Shown here in pieces: positions 27,095 to 36,923 of a stretch of DNA of 64,000 bases. Within the stretch, counting starts at the first letter, position 1. Each line of letters opens with the position of its first letter. The notes below the pieces were generated by a model. That model was not told the DNA's origin and ran no database searches. It saw nothing but the letters and a program-made list of their open reading frames with translations. Source of the DNA: an uncultured Cyclobacteriaceae bacterium (GTDB taxonomy: Bacteria; Bacteroidota; Bacteroidia; Cytophagales; Cyclobacteriaceae); assembly GCA_943788235.1 (NCBI GenBank), contig CALSPM010000005.1, forward strand, positions 310,001 to 374,000. Reading direction: 5' to 3'. Made by a program: the position numbers and the translations under genes.

Positions 27095-28942
27095 TTATGG
27101 GGAACTTGATGCTGTTTGTGAATGAGGCATATTCTGAATTTCCAGAAGTGTTTTATAAACCCCAGCTTCCTTAATTAATTCCAGATGGCTGCCTGATTGA
27201 ATGATTTTGCCCTCTTTGAGGACCAAAATTAGGTCGGCATTTTGGATGGTACTTAATCTATGGGCAATCACTAAGGTCGTCCTGTTTTTTGTCAGATTGA
27301 GTATCGCATTTTGTACCAGTTTTTCAGACTCAGAATCCAGGGCTGAAGTGGCCTCATCCAAAATGAGGATTTCAGGATTTTTGAGAAGCGCACGTGCTAT
27401 GCTCATTCTTTGTTTTTGTCCTCCTGACAATTTAGATCCTCGCTCACCAATGATGGTATCATAACCCTTTTCAAGCTGCATGATAAACTGGTGTGCATTT
27501 GCGATTTTAGCAGCTGCGATGATTTCTTCTAAGTCAGCCTCAGCTTTGCCAAAGGAAATATTTTGACGGATGGTATCATTAAACAAAATGGACTCTTGGG
27601 TGACAATACCCATTTTTTTTCTTAACGAGGAGATGGTAATGTCTTTGATGTCTAATCCATCTACTCTGATTGAGCCTTCTGCGGGATCATAAAATCGGGC
27701 TAAGAGATCAGCAATGGTCGATTTTCCACCTCCAGATTGGCCTACCATAGCCACAGTGCTCCCTTTGGCGATATGGAAACTGATGTCATTGAGTACTTTT
27801 CGATCTTCATAAGCAAAATCAACCCCCTCGAAGGAGATATGTGATTTGTAGTTTATTAAATCTTGTGCATTTGCATGGTCAATTACCTTTATTGGTGTGT
27901 CAATTAGTTGAAATACGCGCTCACTTGAAACCAAACCTTTCTGAATATTGGTAAATGCATTGGCAATGTTCTTGGCAGGGACGATGAGTTGACCAAAAGT
28001 GATTAAAAAGAGAATAAATTTGGAAGGATCTAATTGATGTGAATCACTTAATACCATATGGCCTCCAATTAATAGAATTAAACAGAGCATTGAGGTCCCA
28101 AGTACCTGAGCCAGAGGTGCTGAAAGATTTGATTTTGTGGCCATTTTCATGCTTTGACGAGCATAAACGCCAGCCTCGCTTGTGAATTTTTTTTGCGTGT
28201 ACCATTGTGCATTAAATGCTTTAATGACTCTTATCCCTGATAACGTTTCTTCTAGTATATTGGTTAGCCTACTAATAGATTCTTGAGTAAATTGAGCTCT
28301 TCTTTTCAGCCTTTTAGCAATGTAAGAAATGGCTGATCCAGAGACAGGAACTAAAAGTAGCGTGTACAAAGTGAGCTCTACAGAGATAAAAAATAAGATA
28401 AAGAAATAGCCCAAAATTAAAAAAGGTTCTTTGAAAAGCACCGTGAGCGAATTGACAATGGTAGCTTCTATGTTTTGAACATCGGTGCTTACTTTGGTCA
28501 TCAGATCCCCTTTGCGAGCATCTGTAAAATAACCCAGATCCAATTCGGTAATTCGATTAAAAACTGAATTTCTGAGGTTTGTTACTGCATTTACTCGCGC
28601 TTTTGCTTGAAGCATAAGGGTCAGGTAATTAAAGAGGTTGGCAAAGACCACGGAAATGATGAGAATCAGGCAGATGGTGTAAAGTGCATCTCCTTTGGTT
28701 TGTGTAGCAATGAATTCATTTAAATAAGTATAAAATTGCTCTAGTGACCAAGGATTAGAGTCAACTGAAGTTGTTTCCGTTGCGGCTGTCGAAGTGGGCT
28801 TAAACAGTAAATTGAGTAAAGGGGCTAAAACAGCTAGGTTAACTATGCTGAAGAGAACAAATAACAGCGTATAAACAAAGTATTGAGGGATTAACCACTT
28901 GTAAGGTTTGGCGTATTGAAGCAATCTAAAATATGAATTCAT
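27095..28942 (-). CDS. ABC transporter, fused permease and ATPase (MsbA-like)
   Basis: 615 residues. The N-terminal half has about six membrane helices (type-1 exporter domain, residues about 15-320). The ATPase half has Walker A GQSGGGKSTIADLL near 390, the signature LSGGQKQR near 500 and Walker B ILILDEATSALD near 520. Homologues export lipids such as lipid A or drugs as homodimers. The neighbouring gmhA makes an LPS precursor, which makes a lipid A role plausible but not shown. Confidence 0.88.
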   Translation of the reverse strand: MNSYFRLLQYAKPYKWLIPQYFVYTLLFVLFSIVNLAVLAPLLNLLFKPTSTAATETTSVDSNPWSLEQFYTYLNEFIATQTKGDALYTICLILIISVVFANLFNYLTLMLQAKARVNAVTNLRNSVFNRITELDLGYFTDARKGDLMTKVSTDVQNIEATIVNSLTVLFKEPFLILGYFFILFFISVELTLYTLLLVPVSGSAISYIAKRLKRRAQFTQESISRLTNILEETLSGIRVIKAFNAQWYTQKKFTSEAGVYARQSMKMATKSNLSAPLAQVLGTSMLCLILLIGGHMVLSDSHQLDPSKFILFLITFGQLIVPAKNIANAFTNIQKGLVSSERVFQLIDTPIKVIDHANAQDLINYKSHISFEGVDFAYEDRKVLNDISFHIAKGSTVAMVGQSGGGKSTIADLLARFYDPAEGSIRVDGLDIKDITISSLRKKMGIVTQESILFNDTIRQNISFGKAEADLEEIIAAAKIANAHQFIMQLEKGYDTIIGERGSKLSGGQKQRMSIARALLKNPEILILDEATSALDSESEKLVQNAILNLTKNRTTLVIAHRLSTIQNADLILVLKEGKIIQSGSHLELIKEAGVYKTLLEIQNMPHSQTASSSP

Positions 28943-29009
28943 GCGGGGAGTTTATTGGTTACAACCGAACGGGGTGAAAAGGAGATGTTTATATTGTTTA
29001 AAGTATAAG

Positions 29010-29032
29010 ACCCTGTTAAAAACACCCTGTTA
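29010..29032. repeat. Short direct repeat upstream of the ABC transporter
   Basis: ACCCTGTTA occurs twice, at 29010-29018 and 29024-29032, with a period of 14 bases, about 70-90 bases before the ABC transporter start. It could be an operator, but no regulator is known. The rest of the 284-base gap between divergent genes is AT-rich, with a possible TATCTTTA -7 element for rpmE2 at 29188-29195. Confidence 0.3.
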
Positions 29033-29226
29033 TCAATTTATTTACTCATTCGTTCAAGCAAGAGCGCATACTCCTGCGAGACACAAAAATAGTCTAATGG
29101 AAAGAGAGACGTTTCATTTGATGTTAATATTCTTAAGAACTTAGAATTTATTAAAAATTGCACTTTTTTATTACACAAATTTATATTTATCTTTACAATT
29201 CTTTTTGAAACTATATAGTTCTGTTC

Positions 29227-29469
29227 ATGAAAAAAAATTTACATCCCGAATATAAAGAAGTTGTGTTCCTTGACACGTCAAGTAATTTCAAATTTTTGAC
29301 CAAGTCAACAATGAAGTCTTCGGATACCATTAAATGGGAGGACGGAAATGAATATCCGCTGGTGAAAATTGAAGTAAGCTCAGCCTCACATCCCTTTTAT
29401 ACAGGGAAAAAATTATTTGTGGACACGGCGGGACGTGTTGAGAAATTCAATAAGAGATATCAAAAATAA
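29227..29469 (+). CDS. rpmE2: 50S ribosomal protein L31, type B
   Basis: 80 residues. [16 protein letters not shown], the [12 protein letters not shown] core and the [11 protein letters not shown] end are characteristic of L31. The zinc cysteines of type A L31 are absent, so this is the zinc-independent type B form usual in Bacteroidota. It has its own strong terminator 22 bases downstream, so it is a single-gene unit. Confidence 0.95.
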   Translation: MKKNLHPEYKEVVFLDTSSNFKFLTKSTMKSSDTIKWEDGNEYPLVKIEVSSASHPFYTGKKLFVDTAGRVEKFNKRYQK

Positions 29470-29490
29470 AAATAAGTAAAGATTTAAAGC

Positions 29491-29525
29491 AAGTCTTCAA
29501 GAATATTCTTGGAGACTTTTTTTAT
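29491..29525 (+). terminator. Rho-independent terminator after rpmE2
   Basis: AAGTCT-TCAAGAA pairs with TTCTTGG-AGACTT (12-13 bp with one G-T pair) around a tiny loop, followed directly by a run of T. This is the clearest terminator in the window. Confidence 0.85.
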
Positions 29526-29534
29526 TTTTGGGGT

Positions 29535-30734
29535 ATGCGTAAAATAGCATTTTGGGATGACCCCGAGCGCCATCAACGTTTATGGCCATTGACCTACACG
29601 AAGCCTTCTTGTGAGCTGCGGGTGGGGATTCTTACCATTAGAGAGAAATGGGAGCATTACCTTAAGGCCGTTCTAGTTGGTTATTTTACATTAGATTATT
29701 TAACGGGCCAATACACGAAGCCAAGGGATGCCTCTGGAATATGGGTTATCAATGGGAGTGTAATGCCCAATGAACAACTTGCAGCCTCTATTAAAGGGTT
29801 AAAAAAAGGGACAGGCATCATTTACGAAGGTGTTATGATTGCCCTGTATACCGATGAGGGATTTGCAGGGTCAAATTACGATTGGACGCAGTGGAATTAT
29901 TCATTAGATCAAATAAACTATGGATGGGATATTTTCAAGCAAAATGGGGAACAGATAAAAAAAGATTTCAAATTAGTTACCCAAGATCAAATATCGCAGC
30001 CAATCGCAGATCCCCATACCCGCACTTATGGGTCCGATATATATATTGAGTCTGGAGTGACCATCAGAGCGGCCATTCTTAATGCGGAGCATGGGCCTAT
30101 CTATATTGGCAAAAATTGTAGAATAGGGGAAGGTGCCATTATTCGCGGACCATTTGCCATGAATGAGCATAGTGAAATTAAAATGGGGGCTGCGATCAGA
30201 GAAAAAGTGACCATAGGCCCTCACTCAAAGGTAGGTGGAGAAATCTCTCAAACAGTGATTCAGGGGTTTACCAATAAAGCCCATGATGGATTTTTGGGAA
30301 ACTCGGTCATCGGAGAATGGTGTAACTTAGGAGCAGGAACTAGTAATTCAAATCTAAAGCTGAATTATACTACCGTTAAGATGTGGGATTTTTATAGTAA
30401 AAAATTCATAGATACAGGATTGCAGTTTTGTGGAATGATCATGGGGGATTATACTAAATGCAGTATTACTTCGCAGTTCAATACCGGGACCACGGTAGGC
30501 GTGGGAGCAAACATTTTGGGTTCTGGAGTACAAAAAAATTTAATTCCTTCTTTTTCTTGGGGAGTAAAACAAGGTTTTATTACCCATCGGATTGATAAAA
30601 TGCTTGAGACAACGGATCGAGTCATGAGGAGAAGGAGTAAACATTTAGAGGATCATCAGAAGGGAATACTTAAAAATGTATTTACCCAAACTGAATATGA
30701 ACGCACTTGGGAAATAGGAATAAATAATGAGTAA
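29535..30734 (+). CDS. GlmU-like putative sugar nucleotidyltransferase
   Basis: 399 residues with a divergent nucleotidyltransferase N-terminal part (FWDDPERHQRLWPLTYTKPSCELRVG) and a C-terminal left-handed beta-helix made of hexapeptide repeats (about 175-335: PIYIGKNCRIGEGAIIRG, IGEWCNLGAGTSNSN). This is the Bacteroidota-type GlmU homologue, expected to act on an N-acetylhexosamine phosphate; its exact substrate is not known. It begins right after the rpmE2 terminator and leads a run with holB, hemC, the cyclophilin and the rmlD-like gene. Confidence 0.85.
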   Translation: MRKIAFWDDPERHQRLWPLTYTKPSCELRVGILTIREKWEHYLKAVLVGYFTLDYLTGQYTKPRDASGIWVINGSVMPNEQLAASIKGLKKGTGIIYEGVMIALYTDEGFAGSNYDWTQWNYSLDQINYGWDIFKQNGEQIKKDFKLVTQDQISQPIADPHTRTYGSDIYIESGVTIRAAILNAEHGPIYIGKNCRIGEGAIIRGPFAMNEHSEIKMGAAIREKVTIGPHSKVGGEISQTVIQGFTNKAHDGFLGNSVIGEWCNLGAGTSNSNLKLNYTTVKMWDFYSKKFIDTGLQFCGMIMGDYTKCSITSQFNTGTTVGVGANILGSGVQKNLIPSFSWGVKQGFITHRIDKMLETTDRVMRRRSKHLEDHQKGILKNVFTQTEYERTWEIGINNE

Positions 30735-30749
30735 ACGAGTCATTAAGAG

Positions 30750-31874
30750 ATGAGATTTGAAGAGATTCCTGGACTCCTCGCCTTAAAGGAAACATTGGTT
30801 TTATCACATCAACGAAACCATCTGGCACATGCTCAATTGTTCAGTGGACAGGAAGGTGGTGCCGCCCTACCTTTGGCCATTGCCTATGCCACCTATTTGC
30901 TCTGTGAGAATAAAGAATCGGCAGATGCTTGTGGAAGTTGTCTGACATGTCAAAAAATGGCCAAGCACATACATCCTGATGTTCATTATTTTTTTCCTTC
31001 AGCCAAACCGGAAAAAGAGGATGGGAAGCAACAGTCTAGGGTGAATGAAGTTTGGAGGGAATTGATTATTGAACAGCCTTATGCTGCGCTTGGTGATCTT
31101 ATCAGTGCACTGGATATGGAAAACAAGCAAAATCAGATAAGTAAGGCGGAAGCAAAAAAAATTGTACAAACAGTAAGTATGAAATCTTTTGAGGGCGGAC
31201 TCAAAATTTTGATTATTTGGTATCCTGAAAAAATGAATGGGACGGCAGCCAATGCCATTTTAAAAGTGTTGGAAGAACCTCCTGAAAATACTTTGTATTT
31301 GATGGTTACTTATCATTATGAAGATTTACTAACAACCATTATCTCTCGTTTGCAGTTGGTTACCGTTCCCTCATTTTCAGAGGACGAAATGATAAAATAC
31401 TTATTTAAAAATCATGATGCTGCTGCCGAAGATGCGATCAAGGCATATCGATTCTCAAATGGGAGCTTACCGAATGCAGTAGCCAATTTAAAAGAAGGTA
31501 ATGAGGATGAGCTGCATTGGTTCATTGATTGGATGCGAAATTGTATAGGAGCTAAATATGATTTTTTATCTCGGATGAGTGAGCAATTCAAGCAAATATC
31601 AAGGGCAAAACAACAGATTAAAATGCGCTGGGCACTTGAGATGATTCGTAATGCAATTTTGGTTAAAGGAGCAGAAGATTTAATTTCCTCGCAAGGCGCT
31701 GAGCGTGTGTTCATATTGAAATTTAGTAATGCCATTAATCTTCAAGGACTTGAACTCATTTATAAAGATCTTTCAGAAACTTTGTATTATCTAGAGCGCC
31801 ATGCTCACCCACAGATGGCCCAATTAGCCTTAAGTATCAGACTTTCCTATATTATTAGAACCCATCGTGGATAG
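30750..31874 (+). CDS. holB: DNA polymerase III subunit delta prime
   Basis: 374 residues; the clamp-loader stator subunit. The P-loop is degenerate (SGQEGGAALPLA, without GKT), as expected of delta prime. A zinc-binding group follows in CENKESADACGSCLTC near 50-65, then KILIIWYPEKMNGTAANAILKVLEEPPENT near 150-180, the typical sensor region. Its end overlaps hemC by 8 bases. Confidence 0.9.
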   Translation: MRFEEIPGLLALKETLVLSHQRNHLAHAQLFSGQEGGAALPLAIAYATYLLCENKESADACGSCLTCQKMAKHIHPDVHYFFPSAKPEKEDGKQQSRVNEVWRELIIEQPYAALGDLISALDMENKQNQISKAEAKKIVQTVSMKSFEGGLKILIIWYPEKMNGTAANAILKVLEEPPENTLYLMVTYHYEDLLTTIISRLQLVTVPSFSEDEMIKYLFKNHDAAAEDAIKAYRFSNGSLPNAVANLKEGNEDELHWFIDWMRNCIGAKYDFLSRMSEQFKQISRAKQQIKMRWALEMIRNAILVKGAEDLISSQGAERVFILKFSNAINLQGLELIYKDLSETLYYLERHAHPQMAQLALSIRLSYIIRTHRG

Positions 31875-32781
31875 GCTCGTTGTCATAGGAACGCGTAAAA
31901 GCAGACTGGCTTTGTGGCAAGCTTATTGGGTAAAAACCCAACTGGCCAATGAGGGCATTGCTTCAGAGCTTGCACCCATATCAACTCAAGGCGATCGCGT
32001 TTTGGATGTAGCCATTTCTAAGATAGGCTCCAAAGGAGTTTTTACTGAAGAATTAGAACAAAAACTCCAAAATGGAGAAATCGATATAGCGGTACACAGC
32101 GCCAAAGATATGCCTTCGGTATTGCCTGAATCATTTGAAATTATCGCGTTTGGTCCAAGGGCACAGCCCAATGATGTTTTGATCAGTTCAAATAAAGTTA
32201 ATCTAGCCACACCGCTTGTCATTGGAACCTCATCAACGCGCCGCGTGGCCTGTCTGAGACATTTTTATCCTCATATAGAAACGGTAGATATGAGAGGAAA
32301 CTTACAGACGAGAATTGAGAAAATGAAGGCGGGAGATTGTGAGGCCTTGATATTGGCTTATGCTGGGGTACAAAGGATGAATTATGAAAGTATGATTCAA
32401 TATGTCTTTGATGAAAAAGTGTGGATTCCCGCCGTGGGTCAAGGGAGCATTGCCATTGAAGCGCATAGTTCATTAGACCCTTCAATAAGAGCTCAAATTA
32501 TATCGAAGGTAAATGATGCGAATACGGCGACCGAGGTCATCGCAGAACGTGCCTTTCTTGAAAAATTTGAAGGAGGTTGTAGTATTCCCGTTTTTGCACA
32601 TGCAACTTCTGATCAAAATGGCATTATTTTAAGAGGGGGTATCATTAGCCTAGATGGTAAGCAAAAGATATTAAGAGAGCGCTCCAGTCATGATCCTAAA
32701 GATCTTGGTAGGGGCTTGGCTTTAGAGGTTTTAGAAGTGGGAGGCCAAAACATTTTAAAAGAAATAAGGAAACAAATTTGA
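31867..32781 (+). CDS. hemC: Hydroxymethylbilane synthase (porphobilinogen deaminase)
   Basis: 304 residues; polymerises four porphobilinogens to hydroxymethylbilane in heme synthesis. It shows IGTRKSRLALWQA at the start, HSAKDMPSVLP with a catalytic aspartate downstream of DVAISKIGSKGVFT, TSSTRRVACLRHFYP, and the dipyrromethane-cofactor cysteine in FEGGCSIPVFAHA. The start is GTG at 31867, within the end of holB. No fused uroporphyrinogen synthase domain is present. Confidence 0.94.
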   Translation: MDRLVVIGTRKSRLALWQAYWVKTQLANEGIASELAPISTQGDRVLDVAISKIGSKGVFTEELEQKLQNGEIDIAVHSAKDMPSVLPESFEIIAFGPRAQPNDVLISSNKVNLATPLVIGTSSTRRVACLRHFYPHIETVDMRGNLQTRIEKMKAGDCEALILAYAGVQRMNYESMIQYVFDEKVWIPAVGQGSIAIEAHSSLDPSIRAQIISKVNDANTATEVIAERAFLEKFEGGCSIPVFAHATSDQNGIILRGGIISLDGKQKILRERSSHDPKDLGRGLALEVLEVGGQNILKEIRKQI

Positions 32782-32796
32782 AATCTAGGAAAGAAG

Positions 32797-33630
32797 ATGA
32801 AAAAAATAGTAATCATAATATGGTTAATGATGGTTTTACAGGGTTGTAATTCTGATAAAGATATCTTAGTCAATATCAATACCCAATTTGGAACCATCAA
32901 AGTGCTTTTATACGACGAGACACCACTCCATAAGAAAAACTTTATCGAGTTGGTGCGGGCGGGAAAATATGACAGTACCTTGTGGCATCGGGTTATGAAA
33001 GGTTTTATGGTCCAGGGCGGAAATGTCAATGAAAAAGAAGGGACACAGGAATCTTTAGAGGATCGTATTCCTGCCGAAATCATGAGTGATTTCATGCATA
33101 CTAAAGGTGCTTTAGCGGCAGCCAGGCAACCTGATCGGGTTAACCCAGAAAAAATGTCCTCGGCAAGTCAATTTTATATTGTCCATGGTAAAATATTCAG
33201 CAAAGAAGAGTTAACAATAGATCAATTTGCATTAAATCAGGGTTTGAGTGAGTTAATGAAGAATCCCGGCTATGATACCATAGCCCAACAATTTATCAAT
33301 TTGCAAAGGGGAAATAAAATTGAAGAAATGAATCAATTGGCTCTGAGATATGTGGAATTAGTGGAGTCTGTACAAGGGATTTCACTGCGCAAAGACATGG
33401 CATTGGATCGATTGGATGCTTACACGACCTTGGGAGGGGCTCCGCACTTGGATAATGAATATACAATTTTTGGTCGTGTGGTTGCGGGCTTAGAGGTGGT
33501 TGATCAAATCGCAAGTGTATCGGTAGGAAGAGCCAACCGACCGATTGAGGAACTTTTTATGACTATGGAAATCGAGGAGGTACCTAAAAAAGAAATTATT
33601 GAAAAATACGGTTATAGCTATCCTGAATAA
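32797..33630 (+). CDS. Cyclophilin-type peptidyl-prolyl isomerase, lipoprotein
   Basis: 277 residues. The lipoprotein signal ends MVLQGC, so the protein is likely anchored in the envelope and assists folding there. Cyclophilin motifs are LWHRVMKGFMVQGGNVN near 66-82, SQFYIVHG near 125, and LGGAPHLDNEYTIFGRVVAGLEVVDQIA near 210-240. A helical insertion of about 75 residues separates the two halves, as in several Bacteroidota homologues. It is followed 2 bases later by the rmlD-like gene. Confidence 0.9.
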   Translation: MKKIVIIIWLMMVLQGCNSDKDILVNINTQFGTIKVLLYDETPLHKKNFIELVRAGKYDSTLWHRVMKGFMVQGGNVNEKEGTQESLEDRIPAEIMSDFMHTKGALAAARQPDRVNPEKMSSASQFYIVHGKIFSKEELTIDQFALNQGLSELMKNPGYDTIAQQFINLQRGNKIEEMNQLALRYVELVESVQGISLRKDMALDRLDAYTTLGGAPHLDNEYTIFGRVVAGLEVVDQIASVSVGRANRPIEELFMTMEIEEVPKKEIIEKYGYSYPE

Positions 33631-33632
33631 TT

Positions 33633-34542
33633 ATGATAAAGCTATTAGTTACGGGGGCCAATGGCCTATTAGGGCAGAAATTAATCAGTCTATCAAGCTT
33701 CGCTACAAGAGGTTTCTTTTATCGCTACGGGTAGAGGCGAAAATCGTAATCCACCTGGAAAATATGAATATAGGCAGTTAGATGTTACCTCTCGAGAGGA
33801 GGTGTCGACAGTCCTCAAAGAGATTAATCCTGATGTGGTGATCAATTGTGCGGCCATGACACATGTGGATCAATGCGAAACTCATCAAGAATCGTGCTGG
33901 TCACAAAATGTAACGGCTTTAGAATATTTAATAGCGAGTAGTATTGAGGCAAATGCTTTACTCATTCAGCTCTCGACAGATTTTATTTTTGATGGTTTGG
34001 CGGGTCCTTACGCTGAAGAGGCGCTAGCCCATCCCTTAAGTTATTATGGAAAGAGCAAGTTAGCTTCAGAAGATTTATTGAAGGCCTCACCCGTCAAAAG
34101 TGCGATTGTCCGCACGGTTTTGGTTTATGGAATCGCACATGATATGTCAAAGTCGAATATAATTTTATGGGTAAAGCATAGTCTAGAGCAAGGGAAAAAA
34201 ATACAAGTAATCAATGATCAATGGAGGACACCTACCTTGGCTGAAGACTTGGCTTTGGGTTGCATGGCAATTGCACAAAAAAAGGCAGAAGGGATTTTTA
34301 ATTTATCAGGTAAGGATCTGCTTACTCCCCATGAGATGGCATTAAAAACAGCGCATTTTTTTAAGTTAGATGCGTCCCTGATTGAAGAGGTGGATGGAAG
34401 TGTATTTACTCAGCCAGCTCAGCGACCCGCGAGAACAGGATTTATTTTGGATAAAGCCATTACCGAATTAAATTATAACCCCCACAGTTTTGATGAAGGC
34501 ATGGCTATTTTACAAAAACAATTATCATTAAGGTCCCTTTGA
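33633..34542 (+). CDS. rfbD: dTDP-4-dehydrorhamnose reductase-like SDR protein, frameshifted
   Basis: An ATG at 33633 begins MIKLLVTGANGLLGQKLIS, the NAD(P) site of an extended SDR reductase, but this frame stops near 33734. The rest (SFIATGRG, LDVTSREEV, DVVINCAAMTHVDQCE, the catalytic YYGKSKLASE, IVRTVLVYG) is in the next frame to 34542. The break lies between about 33685 and 33710. Joined, it is about 300 residues, normal for RmlD. The family makes dTDP-rhamnose, but other sugar or S-adenosylmethionine synthase-like roles are possible; no rmlABC genes are nearby. Confidence 0.78.
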
Positions 34543-34560
34543 AAATGTTTGAGCCTCTAC

Positions 34561-35091
34561 TTAGGGTTCTACTTCAACAATCATTTCTATCTCTACACAG
34601 ATATTCATAGGTAAGGCAACCATACCGACAGCTGCACGGGCGTGTTTTCCTCTATCTCCAAAAACTGCGACCATCAAATCTGAGAAACCATTGATTACTG
34701 CCGGTTGTTGGGTAAAAGTGGGGGTAGAGTTGACCATGCCAAATACTTTAACGATCCTTTTTACCTTATTGAGATCTCCTATTTCGGCCTTTAAAGCCAT
34801 CAATTGAGAGATGGCTGTATATCGAGCCGCGTCATAACCCTCTGGTATACTTAAATCTTGTCCCAGTTTACCGGTTATGTATCCATTGGGACCGAGCGGA
34901 CCGAGTCCTGCCATATAGATGAGATTTCCTGTTCGGACGCTGTTGACATAATTGCCTACAGGCTGACTCGGTTCATTGAGGGTAATTCCTAATTCTAGTA
35001 ACCTAGCATCAATGTCGTAATCGTATAAACTTTGACTGAGCAGGCTAAATGAGCTCAAAGATAATAAGAGTAGGCCGAGATAATTTTTCAT
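34561..35091 (-). CDS. RidA/YjgF-family protein with signal peptide
   Basis: 176 residues. A signal peptide (MKNYLGLLLLSLSSFSLLSQ) precedes a RidA domain: GNYVNSVRTGNLIYMAGLGP near 46-65, the long AARYTAISQLMALKAEIGDL helix, and the ARAAVGMVALPMNICVEIE end with the arginine used by imine deaminases. Ordinary RidA hydrolyses reactive enamines in the cytoplasm; this secreted version probably acts in the periplasm on an unknown substrate. It is 2 bases after a small lipoprotein gene. Confidence 0.88.
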   Translation of the reverse strand: MKNYLGLLLLSLSSFSLLSQSLYDYDIDARLLELGITLNEPSQPVGNYVNSVRTGNLIYMAGLGPLGPNGYITGKLGQDLSIPEGYDAARYTAISQLMALKAEIGDLNKVKRIVKVFGMVNSTPTFTQQPAVINGFSDLMVAVFGDRGKHARAAVGMVALPMNICVEIEMIVEVEP

Positions 35092-35093
35092 AT

Positions 35094-35477
35094 TTATTTT
35101 TTAAGGTGAATAAAAATGTCTTCCATGAGTTGTAATTCAATGGAGTTTTCATGTTTGGATTTGACAAAATAAGAAATTCCTTGCAGGTTGCTTTCATTCA
35201 CAAGATAAAGGGTATCATTCTGCATGTTCCATGTTTGGGAATGCTGAATGGTATCAACTCCGAAGACACAGCCTTTATAGCCATGAGCAATGATGGTGAT
35301 GGAATCACCGTGAAAAATGAACTTACCATTCATGATAAAACTTTCAATACCCGCTATTTCTCCAAAGGATTCAGGTGAAGTTTCCCAAACAGCATCCCAT
35401 GTTCCTTGCAGTTTAACTTCATCGCTACATGATAACAAAGAAAATATTATCAATGATAAAGGAATGATTTTTTTCAT
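35094..35477 (-). CDS. Small lipoprotein, lipocalin-like, unknown function
   Basis: 127 residues. The lipobox cysteine is at LLSCSDE near residue 17. The rest looks like a small beta-barrel of the lipocalin-like kind: LQGTWDAVWETSP at the start, then alternating strands such as KFIFHGDSITIIAHG and NDTLYLVNES. It is first of a two-gene unit with the RidA-like protein. No specific family is recognised. Confidence 0.6.
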   Translation of the reverse strand: MKKIIPLSLIIFSLLSCSDEVKLQGTWDAVWETSPESFGEIAGIESFIMNGKFIFHGDSITIIAHGYKGCVFGVDTIQHSQTWNMQNDTLYLVNESNLQGISYFVKSKHENSIELQLMEDIFIHLKK

Positions 35478-35673
35478 AGAGAAATAATTTTTTTATTGTA
35501 CCGAAGATATTAAAAATGGATTGGATGAGGGCAACTTGATCTTGTTTTCTTTAAGCCCTCTTCTCTACGGTATTAAATATGTTGACGCCCACTGAACAAG
35601 TCTAGGGCTTAAAAAATGAGAAGGGGATCTAAGTTCTATAATTTGGTTATGTATTGTGGCATTTTAATTATAA

Positions 35674-36913
35674 TTACGGAGCTATAAAAGATAATTGTTC
35701 TAATTTTTTTATGACCCTATTTTTTTCATGCAAAAAATCATTGAGCGCTTTGGGATTGATGGGATCTGAAGGGGGTAAATCTACTTTTAACACATCTACT
35801 TGTTTGTTATTTTTCCAGAAGCGAAAGCAGAGGTGTGGTCCGGTGGCCAGTCCTGTGCTTCCCACAAATCCAATAGTTTGACCTTGTTCAACTTGGACCC
35901 CTGGCCTGATACCTCGCTTAATTTTCTGCATGTGTAAGTATTGGGTTGAATAGGTACTACTATGCTTTATTTTAACATAATTTCCATTATAACGCCCATA
36001 CTTGGCTTCCACAACGACGCCTTCACCGACCGAGTGAATGGGTGTGCCTGCAGCGGCTGCATAATCTGTTCCTAAATGGGCCTTGTATCTTTTTTGAACA
36101 GGATGATAGCGGCGACCTGAATATCGAGAACTTATTCTCCTGTAATTCAGTGGGGCTCTTAAAAAAGTCTTTCTTAAGCTGTTACCGTCCTGGTCAAAAT
36201 AATCGTCTTTTTGATCTACGCTGTATCGAATACCATAAAATATCTTGTTAAAATGTTCAAAATAGACACCCGTGATTTGCTTAATGCCAATAGGTTTTCC
36301 TTCAATATTTTCTTCCTCATAAATGACCTTGAACTTATCTCCTTCTTGTATTCTGAAAAAGTCAACTTGCCAAGCAAGTACATCGATGAGCTTACTTACC
36401 AATAAAGGAGGGGCTCCAATATCTATTGCTGTTTCATATAGGGATGAATGAATTGTGGCAGCAATACTTCTTTCAATGATATCTATTTTCTTACGGTAGA
36501 CGCGTGTATAGAGAGAATCCCCTAAGGAAAAAACAACAAAAGATTTCAAATCAGGTTCAAAAATAAAATAGTCAACGGTCTTATTTGAATCTATTTTATG
36601 AATAATCGAATATTTTTTACCTATGTTAAGTTTGCGTAGGTCAAACACATTTTTTGAAGTCTGGGCAATTGCATAAATTTTGGCATTAGATACACCAAAA
36701 TTTTGAAGAATAGCGGAAAGCGTTTGGTTTCGTTTTATTTTCCCTACTATAACTCCAGACGAATCTACAGGAAGGCCAAATAATAATTTTGGCTCTGGAG
36801 CTTCCTGCGCGAGGGATTCAATAGCCTCTTTTTTGGGTACTTGCTTGACCACGGAATCACAAGCATGAAAAAGTACTAAAAGGGATAAAGAGATTAAATA
36901 CTGAGATTTTCAT
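35674..36913 (-). CDS. M23 family metallopeptidase, lipoprotein start out of frame by one base
   Basis: About 412 residues when joined. The M23 domain has HLGTDYAAAAGTP (zinc HxxxD), YSTQYLHM and GPHLCFRFWKN, where the usual HxH is HxC, a variant I recall from Bacteroidota homologues. The upstream half is an OapA/LysM-like region (NQTLSAILQNFGVS). The open frame starts at GTG 36852 without a signal. The ATG at 36911-36913 gives a lipoprotein signal MKSQYLISLSLLVLFHAC if one A is removed from the A4 run at 36907-36910. It probably cuts peptidoglycan cross-links in the envelope. Confidence 0.85.
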
Positions 36914-36923
36914 GTGCGTAGCC

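Noticed and set aside
28941-29144. 67-codon plus-strand ORF between the ABC transporter and rpmE2
   Set aside because: It overlaps the transporter start, has poor composition, and the region contains the promoters of both divergent genes.
33599-33781. 60-codon ORF at the start of the rmlD-like gene
   Set aside because: It is a third frame across the SDR coding sequence, whose protein is recognised in the other two frames.
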